A DNA stretch of 64,000 nt from Limanda limanda (taxonomy: Eukaryota > Chordata > Actinopteri > Pleuronectiformes > Pleuronectidae), in contig NC_083648.1 in the NCBI RefSeq assembly GCF_963576545.1, positions 24,277,042 to 24,341,041 on the forward strand. Direction: 5' to 3'. Positions 62,265 to 64,000 of this stretch are shown here, piece by piece. The notes beneath the pieces were generated by a model, which was not told the DNA's origin, did no database searches, and saw only the letters and a list, made by a program, of their open reading frames with translations. A program made the translations under genes and the position numbers. Position 1 is the first letter of the stretch. Each line of letters begins with the position of its first letter.

Positions 62265-64000
62265 CAACAACAGCCAATTGTTCACTAATACCTCCCTTAT
62301 TACTTGGTTTACGTGAAACCAATGCTCATGATGTTTCCCACAATGTGGGAGGGCGGGCATAAACATACAAGCCTTTTCAGATTAACCTCCAAACATGACA
62401 ACTTTTATCTCATTTGAGGCTCTTGTGTAAAAACCACCTCCGACGTCTATGAATTTCTTTGTCCAAGCGATAGACTGATCTCCCACCTTGTTGTACTCTG
62501 TAGACTTGTAACTTTTGAAATTTGGCGTAAGTAACAATTGCTTAACTTGACCTGATGATTATCTACTGTAGATTAATCTCAGTTGCAGGTGAATGTAAAA
62601 AAACTTCATTACATTAGTAGCATATAGGTAAGAGATGTTTTTCAAATTTCAGGAAAGGTTTTACAAAGAAAATGGGCTTTTACCTCGAGAAAACGAAGTG
62701 GTTTCAAGGAGCTGAGGGGCTTAATTGCGAGTCCAAACTATTACATGTTGAAGCCTGAATTTATGAACTGCACTACCTTAACCTCACAATTCTACATCAT
62801 TGGTATACTCTTCAAAATGCCTGATCCTTAAAAAAAAGCCTTTAAGACCTCCAGTACCTATGGTAATGTTCAAAAGAGGAAGGAACACGAGAGACAGAGC
62901 TGTCAGAGCATGTCAACCTTGTAAAGTCTCTAAAACTGAACTCATGACCAAACTTCCTCAAGGCAACTCTCAGTGTGGAGTGTTTGTGAGACTTTCCATT
63001 CCCTTAAAGAGCGTATTACAGAACATAGAAGCTCCACTAAGACAACTCTGCAAGATCATATTGAATTTTTCAGAGGCATACGGGGGTTTACATGTTGAGG
63101 CAATGTTGGTATTCCCAGGAACATAAGAGTTCGGCATTTAGAATTTTTTATATCGATTTTGTTTTTCCAGGAGGCATTTATAATAAGTCGTTTAATTCAT
63201 AAGTCTGTGGTGTATGTGGTCAATATATATATCTAACAGATTTGATCAGGTTACTCACACCTCTCAAAAATGTTTTCACTTCAATTTCACTCCAAAATAA
63301 CTCAGTGTTTCAAGGTCAACATCCACTTTTCCAGTGTGGAGAGTTTCATTTAGGCACTAAGGAGCATGATGATGTAACAACCTGCATGCCTCCTCGCATT
63401 TTGCTTTCCAAAACATTAGTGGCGAAAACACAGATTCAAAAGAGGAAAATCTGAAACCGCTGCACCATACAGTGAAATAGAAACAGACAACACAGCACGA
63501 TGGGCTGCAGAGAGAGCAGAACAGAAATACACTGGCTGAACAGCTCCAACAACGCTGCAGTGTAAAGAGAGACAAAGGAAATCCATCTCCCTGGCACAAA
63601 ATAAAACATTTAAAATAAAAGGAGGAGACAGAAGAAGACAAAGACAAGAGGGGAGGAGGATAAAAAATACAGCAGCATGAAACAACAGCGTTTCTAAGCA
63701 GCAGCTGGTGAGGAAAGTGCAGCGACTGACATTTTGAGGCTAAAATGTTTCCCCCTTGTGCATGTCTCTCCACGGTTTGAAGAACAAAGGCTCAAGAGGG
63801 TGTGAAATATGAATCAAAAAGCTTGTGGGCGGGCAGGAAGTGATGGTTATTAATTTAAACAGTTTAATTCTCTTCTGTTGGGATTTACAGGACATGCTAC
63901 ACTAAGCTCCATCACTAACAGTGTGAGCTGAGACATGATAAGGTGGTTTCACTCTGATTAGATATACTTTATCCAGTTTATATAACAGTATAACATCAGT
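62265..64000. other. Intron sequence to the right edge, nothing recognised
   Basis: About 1.7 kb. The longest frame, 138 codons on the minus strand at 63357-63773, is low-complexity and cysteine/serine-rich without a motif. The upstream cadherin exons must lie beyond this edge. Confidence 0.6.

Noticed and set aside
63357..63773. 138-codon Ser/Cys/Phe-rich minus-strand frame
   Set aside because: Low-complexity antisense of a purine-rich stretch, with no domain.

Overview
The window is vertebrate nuclear DNA, almost certainly from a teleost fish. It has small exons with GT/AG splice sites spread over tens of kilobases, and introns full of hAT, Harbinger-type and CACTA DNA elements, L2-type LINE tails, tRNA-derived SINEs, a Ty3/gypsy retrotransposon and long CA/GA/CT microsatellites. 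There is no bacterial-style gene packing.

One host gene runs through the window on the minus strand: a type II classical cadherin, best read as cadherin-18 (CDH12/CDH18 branch). Six consecutive coding exons are visible at 58446-58152 (295 bp), 47626-47507 (120 bp), 13429-13262 (168 bp), 10018-9831 (188 bp), 6638-6385 (254 bp) and 3595-3459 (137 bp). They encode most of EC1, then EC2, EC3 and the first part of EC4. All are in frame, with matching splice phases and no stop codons. The signal peptide, prodomain and start of EC1 lie beyond the right edge. The rest of EC4, EC5, the transmembrane segment and the catenin-binding tail lie beyond the left edge. Everything else in the window is intronic for this gene.

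Layout from left to right. 1-13,261: four exons and short introns, with a degenerate LINE tail (about 1840-2230), older interspersed repeats (7610-8500), a complete non-autonomous hAT element (8536-9376), a Harbinger-type MITE (10669-11193) and a TTAA-type MITE (12521-12912). 13,430-47,506: a 34-kb intron with LINE fragments, microsatellites, a hAT inserted inside another hAT (29544-31764), a further hAT (32730-33558), a SINE, and a 3.2-kb CACTA/EnSpm-type element (38424-41660). The CACTA element carries its own three-exon reading frame on the plus strand and a 26-bp minisatellite. 47,627-58,151: a 10.5-kb intron with a three-deep nest of retroelements (50980-52010) and a young, internally deleted Ty3/gypsy element (54740-57797) with short, nearly identical LTRs. 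58,447-64,000: upstream intron with a SINE, a LINE tail and a complete 1.2-kb hAT (61038-62256).

The host gene would make a calcium-dependent cell-adhesion receptor at the cell surface. No other host gene was found, and no RNA gene could be supported. The most unusual items are the spliced cargo gene inside the CACTA-like element, and the gypsy element with a tryptophan-tRNA-type primer site and an in-frame gag-to-RT deletion.
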